64,000 nt of DNA from Strongylocentrotus droebachiensis (lineage: Eukaryota > Echinodermata > Echinoidea > Camarodonta > Strongylocentrotidae). Shown here piece after piece: positions 13,640 through 26,300 of the stretch. The number at the start of each line of letters is the position of its first letter. The first letter of the stretch is position 1. The translations under genes were made by a program, and so were the position numbers. The stretch covers positions 62,001-126,000 of the forward strand of contig JAVYIG010002516.1 of assembly GCA_035222895.1 (NCBI GenBank), written 5' to 3'. Under the pieces are notes generated by a model, which saw nothing but the letters and a program-made list of their open reading frames with translations, searched no databases and was not told the DNA's origin.

Positions 13640-14480
13640 AATTATATCTCCATTTTCATCAGCGTTCGAGTCTGACATTCCAACAAGTTGACGGACATGG
13701 GCGGTGGTGAAATGCGATGTCGTATTATTTTAGCCGCAAGCATGTCTTGTGTTGCGTTGGGAGAAGGTGTCGCTAACAGTCATTTGAGAAAAGCACCAAT
13801 GAAAAGATTCGCCAATCTCTAATCGCGTTGATGGCAATTTCATTTAGCGTACGAGTGTTGTTAGAGATTGGGAGATACGATAAAAGAGAAGGGGGAGGGG
13901 AAGTAAAGAAAAGAAAGATTGCGTCCAAATGGCTTTGGAGACTAACCGGTGTGGGTGCAGCAAATTGGCCCGCAAATTGCTGGAGCTGATACGCCGAAGA
14001 GAGTTGAAGTCAGGCAACTCTGCTTCCTTCTTCATTACCACAGCTCATTTTGCCAGCCGCTGGGAAACCCGGCCGCGTCTTTTGTTCGGCGCTAGAGCGG
14101 CTCAACGTCGGACCAGTAGCCCCCGGGTGTCCCCTGGTAACGACACAGTGTCTTCGCTCATCCAATGAGCCCCACTCGTCGTATCAAGAGGCAATCGGGA
14201 GGCTTCGCGCGGGCGAGGTCCCACGGGTTTGAACCCGAAACGCTTCAGTCAAACGACAACAAAACAAGACGAGATCTTATCCGAATTTTCGACGAGGAAT
14301 TATCGACATCGCATACCGGTCTGTGTAAAATAGCTTCTCTCCGCTCATTTCACAAATTGAAGATGATCGTTTCTTCCCCGGTGTAAGTTTAGACGCCAAA
14401 TGGGGGTGTACCAGGGGGCTAATGGCGATTTAATTACGCTAAAAGTGCTCCTCTTCAGAATGAAAATACTAGAAACTTTC
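13640..14480. other. GC-richer CpG-containing block, possible regulatory element or distal exon
   Basis: About 800 bases with many CpGs (for example CGCGCGGGCGAGGTCC at 14207) flanked by AT-rich DNA. Several short overlapping frames are open on both strands but none looks like a known protein and splice context is unclear. Could be a conserved enhancer, a promoter or an untranslated exon of a distant gene. Confidence 0.3.
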
Positions 14481-16011
14481 TCTTCTACTACCTCTATCCC
14501 TCTCCCTGTTCCTCCCTCTCTCTTTCCCGTATTCTACGTCTTGAAAGACGTGAAGTCAACTGATATAATATTGAATTCATGAAACCTCATCCCCATAATT
14601 CACAAGTATTTTCCCCAAAGCGCACCATGTTGGGCTATAATTGATGGGTTGTCGCGACCAAGTGCGAGGGTCTTCCATATTTTCTTGACATCAAATTTAG
14701 AACCTAATGGTGACGAGCAAATAACAAGATTACAAGTGGGCTCTACCAGAAATTAAAAGATCACATTACAATAGAAACACGTTCAGTCAAACGAGTTTAC
14801 GTTGATTTCATTGTCACGATTTGTAACGGCTGCTATTTTACCTCTGGACAACTAACTACTCCACGTAATTCTTGCTTCACATTTCTCTCCAATTCTTTTA
14901 TTAAATAGAACACGGTAAGAAAAGGAAAAGGAAAGGACCTATATGACTGTTGATTTTGTCATCGAGCAAAAAGGCAATCACAATATTATTTAGAGCCGAT
15001 TAGAATTTAATTTATTTCAAGCTAGGCTAAGAATATGTATTAATCGCTTTGAAAATAGCATCGACTGTTAATGTATATAGTTGCACATTGTATAAAGAGG
15101 ACAAGCATGTCAAATGAAGGATAATATTTTTGAGTTTCTTGGTCATAATAATCTGATTCTATATTTAAATGTCAGACATGTTAAAAGTCTGTAGTTCTGT
15201 AAAATGTGTACAGTTCCTTAGATAATTATTTTCAATATTTTCCTTTTCCTTTTGAACTTTCTTTATCAACCGTAATCTTGAAATTGGAAATGGAAACCAA
15301 TAGTCGCAAACAAAATAAATATCGACATTTTAAAATGCTCAGATTAAGGATGATGACCAAGATGTTATACCACAGAAATGTATAAGAAGTTAAGAACATT
15401 GAGGTAGACGTAGCCGTTTTTCGATTATTGGTTGGAGAGTTTTAATTTTAATAATTTCCTTCAACAACAAAAAAATCAATTATCAGGATAGTAATTTAAT
15501 TCGTTGAAAGAAAAAACAATTAACTTCTTTTGTATTTTTCATTTGTATCGAAGTTCAGGGACTAAAACTAGTTTTCTACAAAATTCATTTTATTCAAGCG
15601 ATTTCTTGTTTATCCTGCCATTCAAGCTTCTTATGGATGGCTTTTCTCTATGCCCATGTGAACAGTTAATGTATAATCTTAAATATCTTGTATATACAAA
15701 AATACAGGCATAATATAGTAAAAATGAAACCGTTCACTTGGAATAAGTTTGTATACTCTGTGAATGGTAAGAAAATAAACTTTCAGTGGTTGAATATATA
15801 TAGATTTCTTTTAATGGTTGAAAAGACCGTAATGTAAAGCTTATTTACATGTATTTAGATGTATCTATAGTTGGATTGCACATGAAGCAATTTTCTAGTT
15901 CATAAAAAGAGAGTTGGTGCATCTGTTAAGAAGAAAAGGTATTTATCAAGTACACAACAGAAAGTGCAAGAAAGTACATTATTTGCTAAACGTGCACACT
16001 ACTCTATACAA
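14481..16011. other. Gene-free AT-rich stretch
   Basis: No repeat partner, RNA gene or coding homology seen. Confidence 0.45.
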
Positions 16012-16767
16012 CAGCGTTTTTCAACCCTTTTTGTGTTCCAGTCACGACACCCATTTAGAAGTTTAAAAGTTTCGCGTCACCCTGCAATCAAAAATTCATC
16101 AAAGAGGATTTGCTTTCCATCCCTCTTACATTATAAACGTACGGGCACATTTTCACGTGAGGGCCGTGGAGGTTTCTTGCCCGAGAATATACTATCCTGA
16201 TCCCAGATATTGCAAGCGAGTGAAGCGAGCGAGCAAAAAAAAAAGCGTTATTAGTCATCACTTCACACAATACACATACATCATACACTAGAAGAAATGT
16301 AAAATCATATATTCGGTCATCTCATTGCCAGGAATCATCCTGATTTATCAATGTTGCGAGAAGTGAAGCGAATGAGGGGGAAAAGACACTGTTGTGGTAT
16401 AATTTCATTTTGATATATACGGTACAAAACAACAAAAAAAAAAAATTATATTCGGGCGCCATGCTACCCGAATCATGACGATATTTGGGCAGCAAATAAT
16501 CAAACCATCATGAAGGGTTATTCAAAAAAGCTCGCTGCCTGAAACTATCACGTTTCTAAATATTGCGCGTGAGCGAAGCGAGCGATGAAAGAGACACTTT
16601 ACTATCTCTGTTATGTTATTTCCTTATCAAAATACCCAAACTGATTATATTTGGGCATATTGGCATTTCAGATGATGACCTTTCATTAAGTTGACGTTTT
16701 TCAAAAATTCATTTTTATACAGTATGTATAACTAAAATTTTCGCGGCATCCCGGTTGAAATACGCTG
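16012..16767. mobile_element. hAT-like element with CAGCGTTTTTCAACC end
   Basis: Left CAGCGTTTTTCAACCC and right GGTTGAAATACGCTG are inverted termini. The interior repeats GTGAAGCGAGCGAGC-like motifs (16218, 16565). The flanks TACAA and TACTA suggest an imperfect 5-bp duplication. No transposase frame. Confidence 0.7.
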
Positions 16768-17017
16768 TACTAAATGGTCAAAATATGAGGGAGCAGCTTG
16801 ATCCGGCCGGGAGGGAATCACCAATAGAGTGGGAACATTTGGCATTTCAAAGTGAAGCGGACACAATTATAGTCTCTCCGTCACTTTTCGCGTATGTCTT
16901 CTATTGTTCACTCCTTTTCCTTTTCTGCTATGATGTACATTACATCATAGACGCAGATCGAATCACCCCAGAGCATTTTTGATACGCCTAATCGTTTAAT
17001 ACTTTAAAGCGGGACTG

Positions 17018-17195
17018 CACTATACGCCTATACTTGTAGCTACATGCGCCCTCTATAGAGCAAACGATGCCTTAGTGGTACCTGTTGGTCCCCTATGATC
17101 TCCCTTTTCTGATGTTAATTGAGAGCTGATTTGATGAGATAAGCACCTGTCAGTGACCACGCAGGGAGGTCTTATCCCTCCAGGACAAACTAGTA
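17018..17195 (+). repeat. Dispersed repeat family R3, copy 1
   Basis: Begins TTTAAAGCGGGACTGCAC and contains CTTGTAGCTACATGCGCCCT, CCTGTTGGTCCCCTATGATC and GAGAGCTGATTTGATGAGAT. Two further copies at 26165 and 50642 share the same blocks in order. The start TTTAAAG may mark a TTAA target. Confidence 0.75.
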
Positions 17196-17419
17196 CAGAT
17201 AGGCTTTGATTTTATAAAAATACACGTATTTATCATATTATCATGTTGTCCCGACGTCACTGACTTACAAGTCATGATAACAATCTATCTCATTATATCA
17301 ACTCGCGTTCGTTTTAATTTTCTCTCATCCCTCCCCTCGCTCTCACCTCTTTTTTTGTTTGCCATTAATTGGAGGGAGGGGCGCATTCCCCCGTGCCCCC
17401 CCCCCCCTCCCCCGTAACC

Positions 17420-18015
17420 AGGCGCGGATCCAGGATTTTTTAGGGGGGGCCCAAATTTGAAATTATGTGATCCAAATATTGGTACGTAATGGTGACACCG
17501 GGAGTGGCAAAAACTTTTGTTTTGGGGGGGAGGGGTAGACAACAACAAAATCCCCATCACCCCCATTCTTACATGCAGGCCCCGCTGAACGTTTCTCGGC
17601 GGGGGTCAAGGGGTGGAGCCCTCAGAAGCTCAAGGGTTTTATACATCAAATTATCGTCAGATGAGCACAATTTTATACCTTATTGTGACACTGGCAGGTC
17701 ACGAATTGGCGTAAGTTCCAGGAGGCGGAGCTCCCGGAGGCTCAGAGGTGTTAGGCAATAAATTACGGTCGGAAGAGCATATTTTTATACCTTATTTGTG
17801 ACACTGGCAGGTCCCGAATTGGCGTGGGGTCCAGGAGGCGGAGCCCCCGTAGGCTCAAGGGTGTTAGGCAAAAGATTACGGTCAGATGAGCATCCAGGGG
17901 CCCGCCTTAGGGCCATTGGTTGGGGTCGGGGGGCAGAGACCCGGAAGCTCAGTGCTTTAGGCATTTAATTACGCGTACCTTATTTGTGACCCTGCACTGG
18001 CAGGTCACTAATTGG
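17420..18015. repeat. Tandem repeat, ~113-bp unit, ~3.5 copies
   Basis: CTGGCAGGTC recurs at 17691, 17804 and 17997, with CCAGGAGGCGGAGC and TTACGGTCAGATGAGCA in each unit. It is preceded by GGCGCGGATCCAGGATTTTT at 17422, a common repeat start. Confidence 0.75.
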
Positions 18016-19560
18016 GTTGGCTTAAAGGCTAAGTCCACTCCAAAAATAATTTGCTTTTAACAGATGCAGAAAAAACAAGGGAAACAGAGCAATTTTTGTA
18101 TATCAGTCTACCATCTACTTTTCTCTTTCTCTCTCTCTAAAAATTATTGTTTACGTGAATAGAGAAACGACGATAAACCAATCAAAACATAAAGACAAAA
18201 TATAAGAATCTGTTTAAAACCCATGCATACCTTCTCTAAAGATATTGTTACAGAAATTGGATGCTCAAACGATTTAAAAGGGAGGTCTGAATTGGAGACT
18301 AGCTTTAATTTGGGCAAGGTTCTTGGGAGTGTGTAAAAGTTGGTAGCTGAGGCCGAGGTAGTTTTGAGGAGACAGATTTTGTTAGAACTTAGAGTTAGGA
18401 GCTGAGAGGATGTTGCTAGGGAGCATCATCAAAGCCAACTTGGGGCAAGAACCAGTATAAATGTGAGTTAAGTGTAACTGTTATTAGGTTGTGGCAAGTA
18501 AATATATTGGATATCACTACCATGTTTCTTGTGAATAAACATCAGTTACTTAAAAATCATTGTTCGATAACTCCTTTCTCTCAGAGACTGTAATTGTATG
18601 TGTGTATGACTTGGCCCTGGCCTTGCTTGAGCATTAATTTAGGCTAGACTAAACATCTACCCTGCAGTCTTTAAATTCCCCATTTTCTTATAAAAGAATT
18701 CCCAAAAGTTATTACAATATCATCAAACTCACAATATCACTTTCGTACAATATGATTCGTAGCACATAATTATTATTACAAACGTTTTCACCTTTGTCAG
18801 TTTTGTTCGTTTCTTTTTCCTTATAAGTGCATGTATCATGTAATTTATAATCATGTAATGTCAATATGTCATTGACTATCATTCGTTAGCGAGCTTGATT
18901 GTCTTATAAGGAATTATCGAGTATGATTGACGAATGATTATATCACAAGATTAGAGGTTATGCACCCGTATTATTATAAATTAAGAGACCAATCATTGGG
19001 CAGCATACACGACTGCATGGTATAGCAGGTGTTACCTGGGGGTAGAGGGATCTCTCTATCAGATTCCTCTCCCGTTCTTTCCTAGAAGACCTTTCCCTTT
19101 AATTCGTCCGCCTGTTAACGAGCTCTTCCAAAGTGTTCGTTGCTGAGCAAGAGGCTTCAAGGTACCCATGTTGATGTTGTTAGAAGAAAACAAATATTAT
19201 TCGAATCTTAAATCTCTCTATGAAATTAAAACGTTATGCATAGCATACATGATTTATACGAACCAATGGCTATCGTAGGATGTGCACGCGACGCACTAAA
19301 AAATAAATAAAGTGGCACACTCTTAGGCACTCTTTGAAAAACAAACGTGGCAACAATTTGAGGTTTAAAGTGTTTCACACAAAATAGTTCTGTATGTTAA
19401 GGTTTCACGGTACTATAACGTCAAGATATGAGCTCAAAAAGTTTATGTAAAGTATAATGTGTAGGTTTAAATGCACTCTGAATCAACATGAAAGTGACTC
19501 GAGAGTAGACTATAGTAGACGCACCCGAACGACGAGCACGCATTATAAACAGGCCCTCCC
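18016..19560. other. Gene-free stretch, probable old repeats
   Basis: Starts TTAAAGGCTAAGTCCACTCC (18023), which looks like a TTAA-type element end, but its partner end was not found. Confidence 0.4.
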
Positions 19561-19576
19561 ACTTCTTTCTGTAACC

Positions 19577-19985
19577 CAGCGTTTTTCAACCTGTTTAGTC
19601 GCGGCCCCCTTTTGAGAAATAAAGAGTTCCGAGTCGCCCTTTCAAATTCATAACAAAAGATTCATTTTCCATCTCCCTGGTCCACGTCAAGTGCCATGTA
19701 CACACGTACGGACATGATTTGTTTTCTATAATTTCCGGGAGAGCGAAGCGAGCGAGCAAAACAACAACAACATTTTTAGTTGGGTAAACATGTCATTTTG
19801 TGAACGAGACTCACTAGATAAGGTTTGATTATACGTGGGCACCTTGCTGCCCATTCAGTGAATACAAAAGTCATATATTCAGTGACCTTGACGCACGAAT
19901 ATAAGGAAGTTCGTATATCCCATTGTCCAGAATTACCCTGTTTCTAAATGTTATGAACGAGTGAAGCGAACGAGCATGGTAAAAA
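19577..19985. mobile_element. Truncated copy of the CAGCGTTTTTCAACC element
   Basis: Starts CAGCGTTTTTCAACCTG with the same GAAGCGAGCGAGC interior motif (19745, 19960), but has no right terminus and abuts the LINE fragment at 19998. Confidence 0.65.
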
Positions 19986-19997
19986 TGCTACTTCGAT

Positions 19998-20303
19998 ATG
20001 AAAACTACTAGATATAAATTAATCTATAATAGGCTCTTTAATCATATTAATAAAAATAATCTTCTGACTGTTTCTCAATATGGTTTTAGAAAAAACTCAT
20101 CATGTGGACATGCTCTAATTGACCTTCATGATTACATACTCAATAAATTATATAATAAATTGCATACATTAGGCTTGTTTCTTGATTTGTCGAAAGCTTT
20201 CGATGTCATTAACCACGATATTCTCCTCACTAAATTAAAACATTTTGGTATACGCGGTATTGCTTGGGAATGGTTCAGGGACTATTTAAGTGATCGTATT
20301 TAA
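19998..20303 (+). mobile_element. Non-LTR retrotransposon reverse transcriptase fragment
   Basis: 101 residues with SQYGFRKNSSCGHALIDL and LFLDLSKAFDVINHDIL, the second carrying the palm motif A aspartate. Typical of Jockey/CR1/L2-type LINE reverse transcriptases. Truncated at both ends: a stop codon at 20301 and decayed frames after it; no YADD block seen. A dead fragment. Confidence 0.9.
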
Positions 20304-20588
20304 TTCACATCATACAACAGCTTTATTTCTGACAGAGAGAGGATCCAGTAGGACTTTGGCAGTTATTATTCTAAGATGCTCAAAGTGGAACTTCTCCATG
20401 TGTAAAAGATCTGTGGATATTTGGGGTCATTTGTACCATGTGCTATCTGTAAACTCCTTTATTAGGTCGACATTTGGCACCATACCTATTTATTTACCCG
20501 ACATCACGAGATGGCGCTCTTTAGGATTTGTATATTATGTGGTAAAAAGTCGAGTTATCAATATGTGATTCACAGCAGTCGTAAATAC

Positions 20589-20590
<2 letters not shown>

Positions 20591-20650
<60 letters not shown>
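20591..20650. repeat. (GA)n microsatellite next to the LINE fragment
   Basis: Pure GA for about 58 bases. Confidence 0.95.
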
Positions 20651-20653
<3 letters not shown>

Positions 20654-21099
20654 CAGAAGTCGGTTAAATACTGTACGATACTGTATATTATGTCATGAAA
20701 AATAACCATCTGATACAGCAGAAAGGGTTTAATATACCATGTTGTTTCTTCTTGGAAAATATTTTTAGGACTAATTCAAAATGGAGATATGTTTTGAACA
20801 GAATATATTTCAAGTAAAAGAAAACAAATTGAGAGAATAATTGTTTTTTATTTGCTTCTGATCTACGAAAGAGATTAGAAGTTAACAAAAAATGTAATGG
20901 TAAACCTTTGTTTAGAGTTCCTAATGTATTATCTGATTTTGTTTGATACCTTTGATATGAATGTGAAATGAAAGTCTTCAGTTTAGGAATAAATGCTCAA
21001 TGCTAAAAAGAGGGAAAATTGCATTGTTATTCTCAGTAACACAGGCTGACCAAAATGAAATTCAATAGATAAAGACATGTTTAACAGTCATACTCATTC

Positions 21100-22954
21100 C
21101 ATAGAAATATTTATTCTGCAGTGTAATATAAGTCAAAATCACTGACAAGTACATCTGGACAAATTAAAAAAACTTTCTTTCTTTCTGTGAAAAACAAAAA
21201 AGAACGCTATCACCAGAGTGTTATAACATTTGTGATGGTCAGTTACAACTACATGGTGACATGTACTCACTCAGACAACACAATTGTCTGTTCCTCTTGA
21301 AAGGCATATCTCCATAACAGGAATAACAGTCTGGTGGCAATATCATATTTCTATGATTTCATCAATAATAATTACATAGAAGTGTATCATTTTGAATGAG
21401 TATAAACTACCTTACATTACTTAGCATACATAATATATACAGAATGCTGAATCAGCACAAAACCATATCTCTACTACATCATGTCACATTAAGGAAATCA
21501 GCTTTTTTAAAATGTAGTATTATCAAATTTAATGCATACGCCATTGTTAAGTGCCTCTTTGTCAATTATTTTATTTACCTGCTATGATTATATAAATTTC
21601 AGTTGAATGCAAACTGCATACATTATGTGTGGTTAGGTAGGGCATAGCCATGAGTGTCTGACCTAGCTAATAACTTATGTATGCAGTTTGCACTCTATTG
21701 AGATACACCAATACATAACTGGTGAATGTAATACAAGTAACTCGTCGCTATGAATTTTAAAGAAAAAAATGAAAATGGTCCATCATGTCATCCTCTTCCC
21801 TTCTTTAACCTTGAGGCTCTTACCCAATAAAACTGATAAAATGCCTCAAACCACCTTCCAAGGTTTGTCATAAGTTTCACCATTTGTGGTCCATTAGAAC
21901 CCATTTAATAGGAATTTGGGCGTACATCCACAGTTCTTTTACCATTGGTGTAGGACAGTTCATACTTCTTTCAAAATTAATTCTTGTTGCAAGAGCATTT
22001 TCAAATATACATGCAGAGAAAAGCGAAAAGACATCAAGTGATTGGATTAGCCCCATGGATAATCTTTTACAGAGTGTTTTTCATTTGCAAATGTTCTTAA
22101 AGTTAAATAGAGCTATCCAAGAGTTTCAAACTTGACATCTTTAGCTCTTAGTGCTCCTAACTTAACATTAAATCAAAGAAATTAGAACATCATTTCCATC
22201 GAAAATGAATATTTGAAACAGATTGGTCTAAACCCTTCACAAAATAAGACTTTCTTGAAACGTTAATTCCAAGAAATAATTCAGTAATTTTTTTGCTTAG
22301 CATCAAATTTTAGGAAAAAATCAATGCCACCAACTATTTTGTAATTTTTACATTGCCTTTTATCTCTTGCTACATACAACTTGCAACTAATGGCATGAAT
22401 TACATGACAATAAAACCCAATCTAACTTAAGCAAACCCGTGTATAAAGGTGTATGTTTTAAGTTTACAAAATTCTTGAGTTCAATATCTGCATCAGATCT
22501 TTAAAAAAACAATGATTTTATGAAAATCAATGCTCCAGTGCAAAGCCTTGTTGTGTTGATCAACAGCTTCATGTCATTTCTGTACAATCTGAACTACACG
22601 GAGTTAGTAGGAAAATGTGAATAATTGTGAATACATTTTATGTAACAAGTCTACCTCTGGCATCTTATGACTAAACACATACTCTTCCAACTTCCATGTA
22701 CGATTAAAATTATACAAGATGTGTACATTATGAATCAAGCGAATGCCCCAGAAAAACCTGAAAACTGAATCCTACACTTGCTTATGAGAAGGAACCAATC
22801 ATTATCTTTTGAGACGTATTTTCCAATAACTGGGTTTATGAATAATAATGAACTGGAATAATGTCCATCAAAAGCATGGATTTAGGCAGGAGGTTATAAA
22901 ACTCATATACCTTTACAAAGAATAAATGCCTTTCTTGCTCAAAACAAACACAAT
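21100..22954 (-). other. Probable PSMD6 3' UTR and downstream flank
   Basis: The sequence is AT-rich, without exons or long reading frames, and lies just downstream of the PSMD6 stop. TTTATT (AATAAA on the minus strand) occurs at 21110-21115 and near 21570, so a long 3' UTR is possible, but the polyadenylation site cannot be fixed from sequence alone. Confidence 0.3.
21605..21695. mobile_element. Short hairpin MITE
   Basis: Arms GAATGCAAACTGCATACATT (21605-21624) and its near-complement ending at 21695 (GTATGCAGTTTGCACTC), separated by about 50 bases. Confidence 0.65.
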
Positions 22955-23148
22955 GGTCCTAATTCACAAAGGAAGTTTAAATTTAACCCACGGTTTAAAC
23001 CCTCATTTACATAACCCAAGGTTTAAAATTATTGCAAATTAAGCGTACCTTGCCTTGCACGCGTCAAATATTGGACCTCTGACTGTGTCGCGCTTATTTC
23101 GGGCTAATTTTGGGTTATGTAAATAAACCTCCTTTGTGAATTCAGGCC
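22955..23148. mobile_element. MITE with 3-bp AAT duplication
   Basis: GGTCCTAATTCACAAAGGA at the left and TCCTTTGTGAATTCAGGCC at the right. AAT flanks both sides (22952-22954, 23149-23151). A 3-bp duplication and GG-start ends fit PIF/Harbinger. It lies 160 bases past the PSMD6 stop, probably in the 3' UTR. Confidence 0.75.
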
Positions 23149-23309
23149 AATAGCATCATTTCGCTGAAGTAGAGCTAGCCTTTTCAGTGAAAGGGATTTT
23201 ATATCAGATGAGAATACGTTTGTGATTTTAAAAAAGTGGATTGTGGGGCACTGCTGAATTTCCCCATGTGACTGTAGTCTGTTTCTGTGGTCTCTTCTCA
23301 CTCATCAGT

Positions 23310-26300
23310 CTATATGTTGATCACTCTACTCAGCTTCTGTACTCTGTTGAGGAGGATGTCACCCTGCTTGATGGTTGCCTGAAACAAATGGAACAAAATG
23401 AAGAATTTAAAAAAAAAGGTAAAAATGGAATGTAAAGAAGTAATGATTTTTCTATCATAGATGGCAGAAGAAATAAATGGAAGGGTAGGCGATTTAAATT
23501 ACAACTCACATCACCATTGTGAATTTTCAATTTTCAATGAGGAAAGGTGAAATATTGAGGATAATCAAATTGATTCCAACTTACGGTAGTCAATCTAAGG
23601 TCAATAGTAACAATACAATTTTAATTTTGACTTACTCTACAACAAAGACAGAATTGTTGATGGACAACTTACCGAAAATACTTTATTCAAAGAGGCAACA
23701 AAATTCATAAAAGGATGTACCACTTTTGGCTCTATTATATACTTATGAATCAAGTTTAAAATCTATTGTTTTAGGAAAAAATGTGGAATTTCAGTGATTG
23801 TTACACACATTATAAAGCTAATAATCATAGCTTGGAAAACTTCAATGATTAAACTTTTGGTAGTTTACCTGATACTGGTAGTTCTTGCTGTCTGGTCGAT
23901 TCGTCTCGACGATACCACCAACTTTGTCAATCTTGCAATGAAGCCTGCCTGCTGCTATGAATCTAGATAGTTCCCTATGAAAAATATTGCAGAACAACAT
24001 ATTTTTAGTTTTAAATAGACAGGATTAACATCAATCAGCAGCACTGGATTACAAATACATGAAATGATAATCTCCTTTCCTTTCATTTTCATACATGTAA
24101 GACAGAGAGATGTCATGTATTTACAGGTCGAGTCTACTTACTTTAATTACTGGTACAGGTTTTTATGTTAGCTGACAAGACATGATGTATTTCTATCATA
24201 CAGAACCCGACTAAACCGAACTTCCCCCAAAGTTCCTATTTTATGAAGTTTATTGCATGTTCAATACTACAAGCTATTATACACATGATTTGTTAAATAT
24301 AACTGTGCTATGTCATATCATGTAAGTTAATCTACAACAATATATCAAAGGACAATTCAAAGTTCCTCCCATGGACGAAGATTTCCATGTTAGGCACAAT
24401 GAAACTAGATGGAATTCGACTGCGCGCAGTCGAAAATGATGCCTCCGTCATAGAGCAATTTTACAAACCAAAACAGAAGAAATTTTTCAAATTCAAGTTC
24501 ATTTGTAATCCATTAACAGGTTCTCAGAATATTGTGATTACAAGCAATTTCTCATATACATATATGACCCTTTGAACTTTGACCTCATGACCCTAAAATA
24601 TACTCAGTACATTGGCTCTGCAAGATGTCCTGAGTTAAATAGTAATCCATCTGTCAGTTCTAATGAGAATGCGTTCACAAGCTATTTTTGCATACATAAT
24701 GAGCCCATGACCTTTGACCTCATGACCCAAGAATCTACTCGGTTCATTGGCTATGCAAGATTAATACATGATCTAAGTTTGGCAGGAATCCATCAATCTG
24801 TTCTAATGATAATGCGATCACAAGCCATTTTTGCATACATAATGAGCCGCGTGACCTTTGACCTTGACCTCATGACCCCAAAATCTAATCAGTTCATCGG
24901 CTCTGCAAGTAACATACATGACCAAAGTTCGGCAGGAATCCATCAATCTGTTCTTGAGATAACGCGATCACGAGCTGTTTTTGCATATATAATGAGCCCT
25001 GTGACCTTTGACCTCGTGACCCCAAACTCTAATCAGTTCATTGGCTCTGCGAGATAAATACATGACCAATGTTTGGCAGGGATCCATCAATCGGGTCTTC
25101 AGATAACGCGATCACGAGCCGTTTTTGCATACATAATGAGCCCTGTGACCTTTGACCTTTGACCTCGTGACCCCAAAATCTAATCAGTTCATCGGCTCTG
25201 CAAGATACATACATGACCAAAGTTTGGCAGGAATCCATCAATCGGTTCTTCAGATAACGCGATCATGAGAACGGGACGTACGGACGTATGTACGGACGGA
25301 CGTACGGACGGACGGACGTACGGACGGACGGACAACCCGAAAACATAATGCCTCCGGCTACTTCGTAACGGAGGCATAAAAACAGTTTTTGTATAGATTT
25401 GTTATCTTGTATTTGTACAATCTCCTAAATGGATACTCCTGGGGGGCGTTTCACAAAACTTGTCATCAGCGACAAATGACAGTCTTTATTATAAGCTACT
25501 GAAATCCTTGCTTCTGATTGGTTATCAGCAGATTTGTCACTGATTTTTGTAATTAGTCATTGAAAAAGGGCTTTGTGAAACGGGCCCCTGTTCATATCAC
25601 TATGCTACAGAACATTACAGATGACTGAATTCTACTCACTGGTCAATGAAATCCACGCTGACCGCAAATGTGTCAGCCATGTACTGAAGGGTCAAGCTAC
25701 GATACGACTCCAGCAGCTGCGTGTAGGCTAAAATTCTCATCTCACGAACGTAGTATCGATGGTGGGGAGCCATCAGCCTATCTGTCTTCATTTCCTGTTC
25801 AACCTCGGCTAAAAATAATTAAAGAGGAGAGAAAATATATGAACAATATTTGTACATGGGTAGGAATGTGCAATTCTGTGCCACAGTTCAGCACATTTGA
25901 ATCTTGGTTACCTTTATTTTTTCCACATAGGTACTAGGGCCCATATATTAATATGACCTTACATAGCTAGTTGTCAACTAATTACATCTACATAACATAG
26001 TAAGTTGACAACTAGGCTCTGTTAGGTTTTATGAATATGAGCCCTGGTAACTATAAAATTTCAAAATCAGGAAAAGAAGAGACTTACTGAAATTAGACAT
26101 CCTTATGAAAAGACATTCTCTCATACTTAGTGTAGACAGAAAAATTATGCTTTATAGAATATTAAAGCCTGTCTGTACTCGTTTGGCCAGGAGGAATTAG
26201 ACCACCCAGCGTGGTCACTGACTGGTGGTTATCTCATCAAATCAGCTTTCAATTAACATAAGAAAAAGGGGATCATCGGGACCAATTGGTACCGCATAGG

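Noticed and set aside
13929-14386. Overlapping 60-79-codon frames in the GC-rich block
   Set aside because: Three frames are open at once because of composition; none has a recognisable domain or supported splice sites.
16200-16600. CRISPR-like spaced GAAGCGAGCGAGC motifs
   Set aside because: Irregular spacing, eukaryotic context, and the motifs belong to a hAT-like element also seen at 19577.
24572-25057. 161-codon open frame with repeated AGIHQSVL segments
   Set aside because: It is the translation of the ~144-bp tandem unit, open because the unit is near a multiple of three; no start context, introns or family match.
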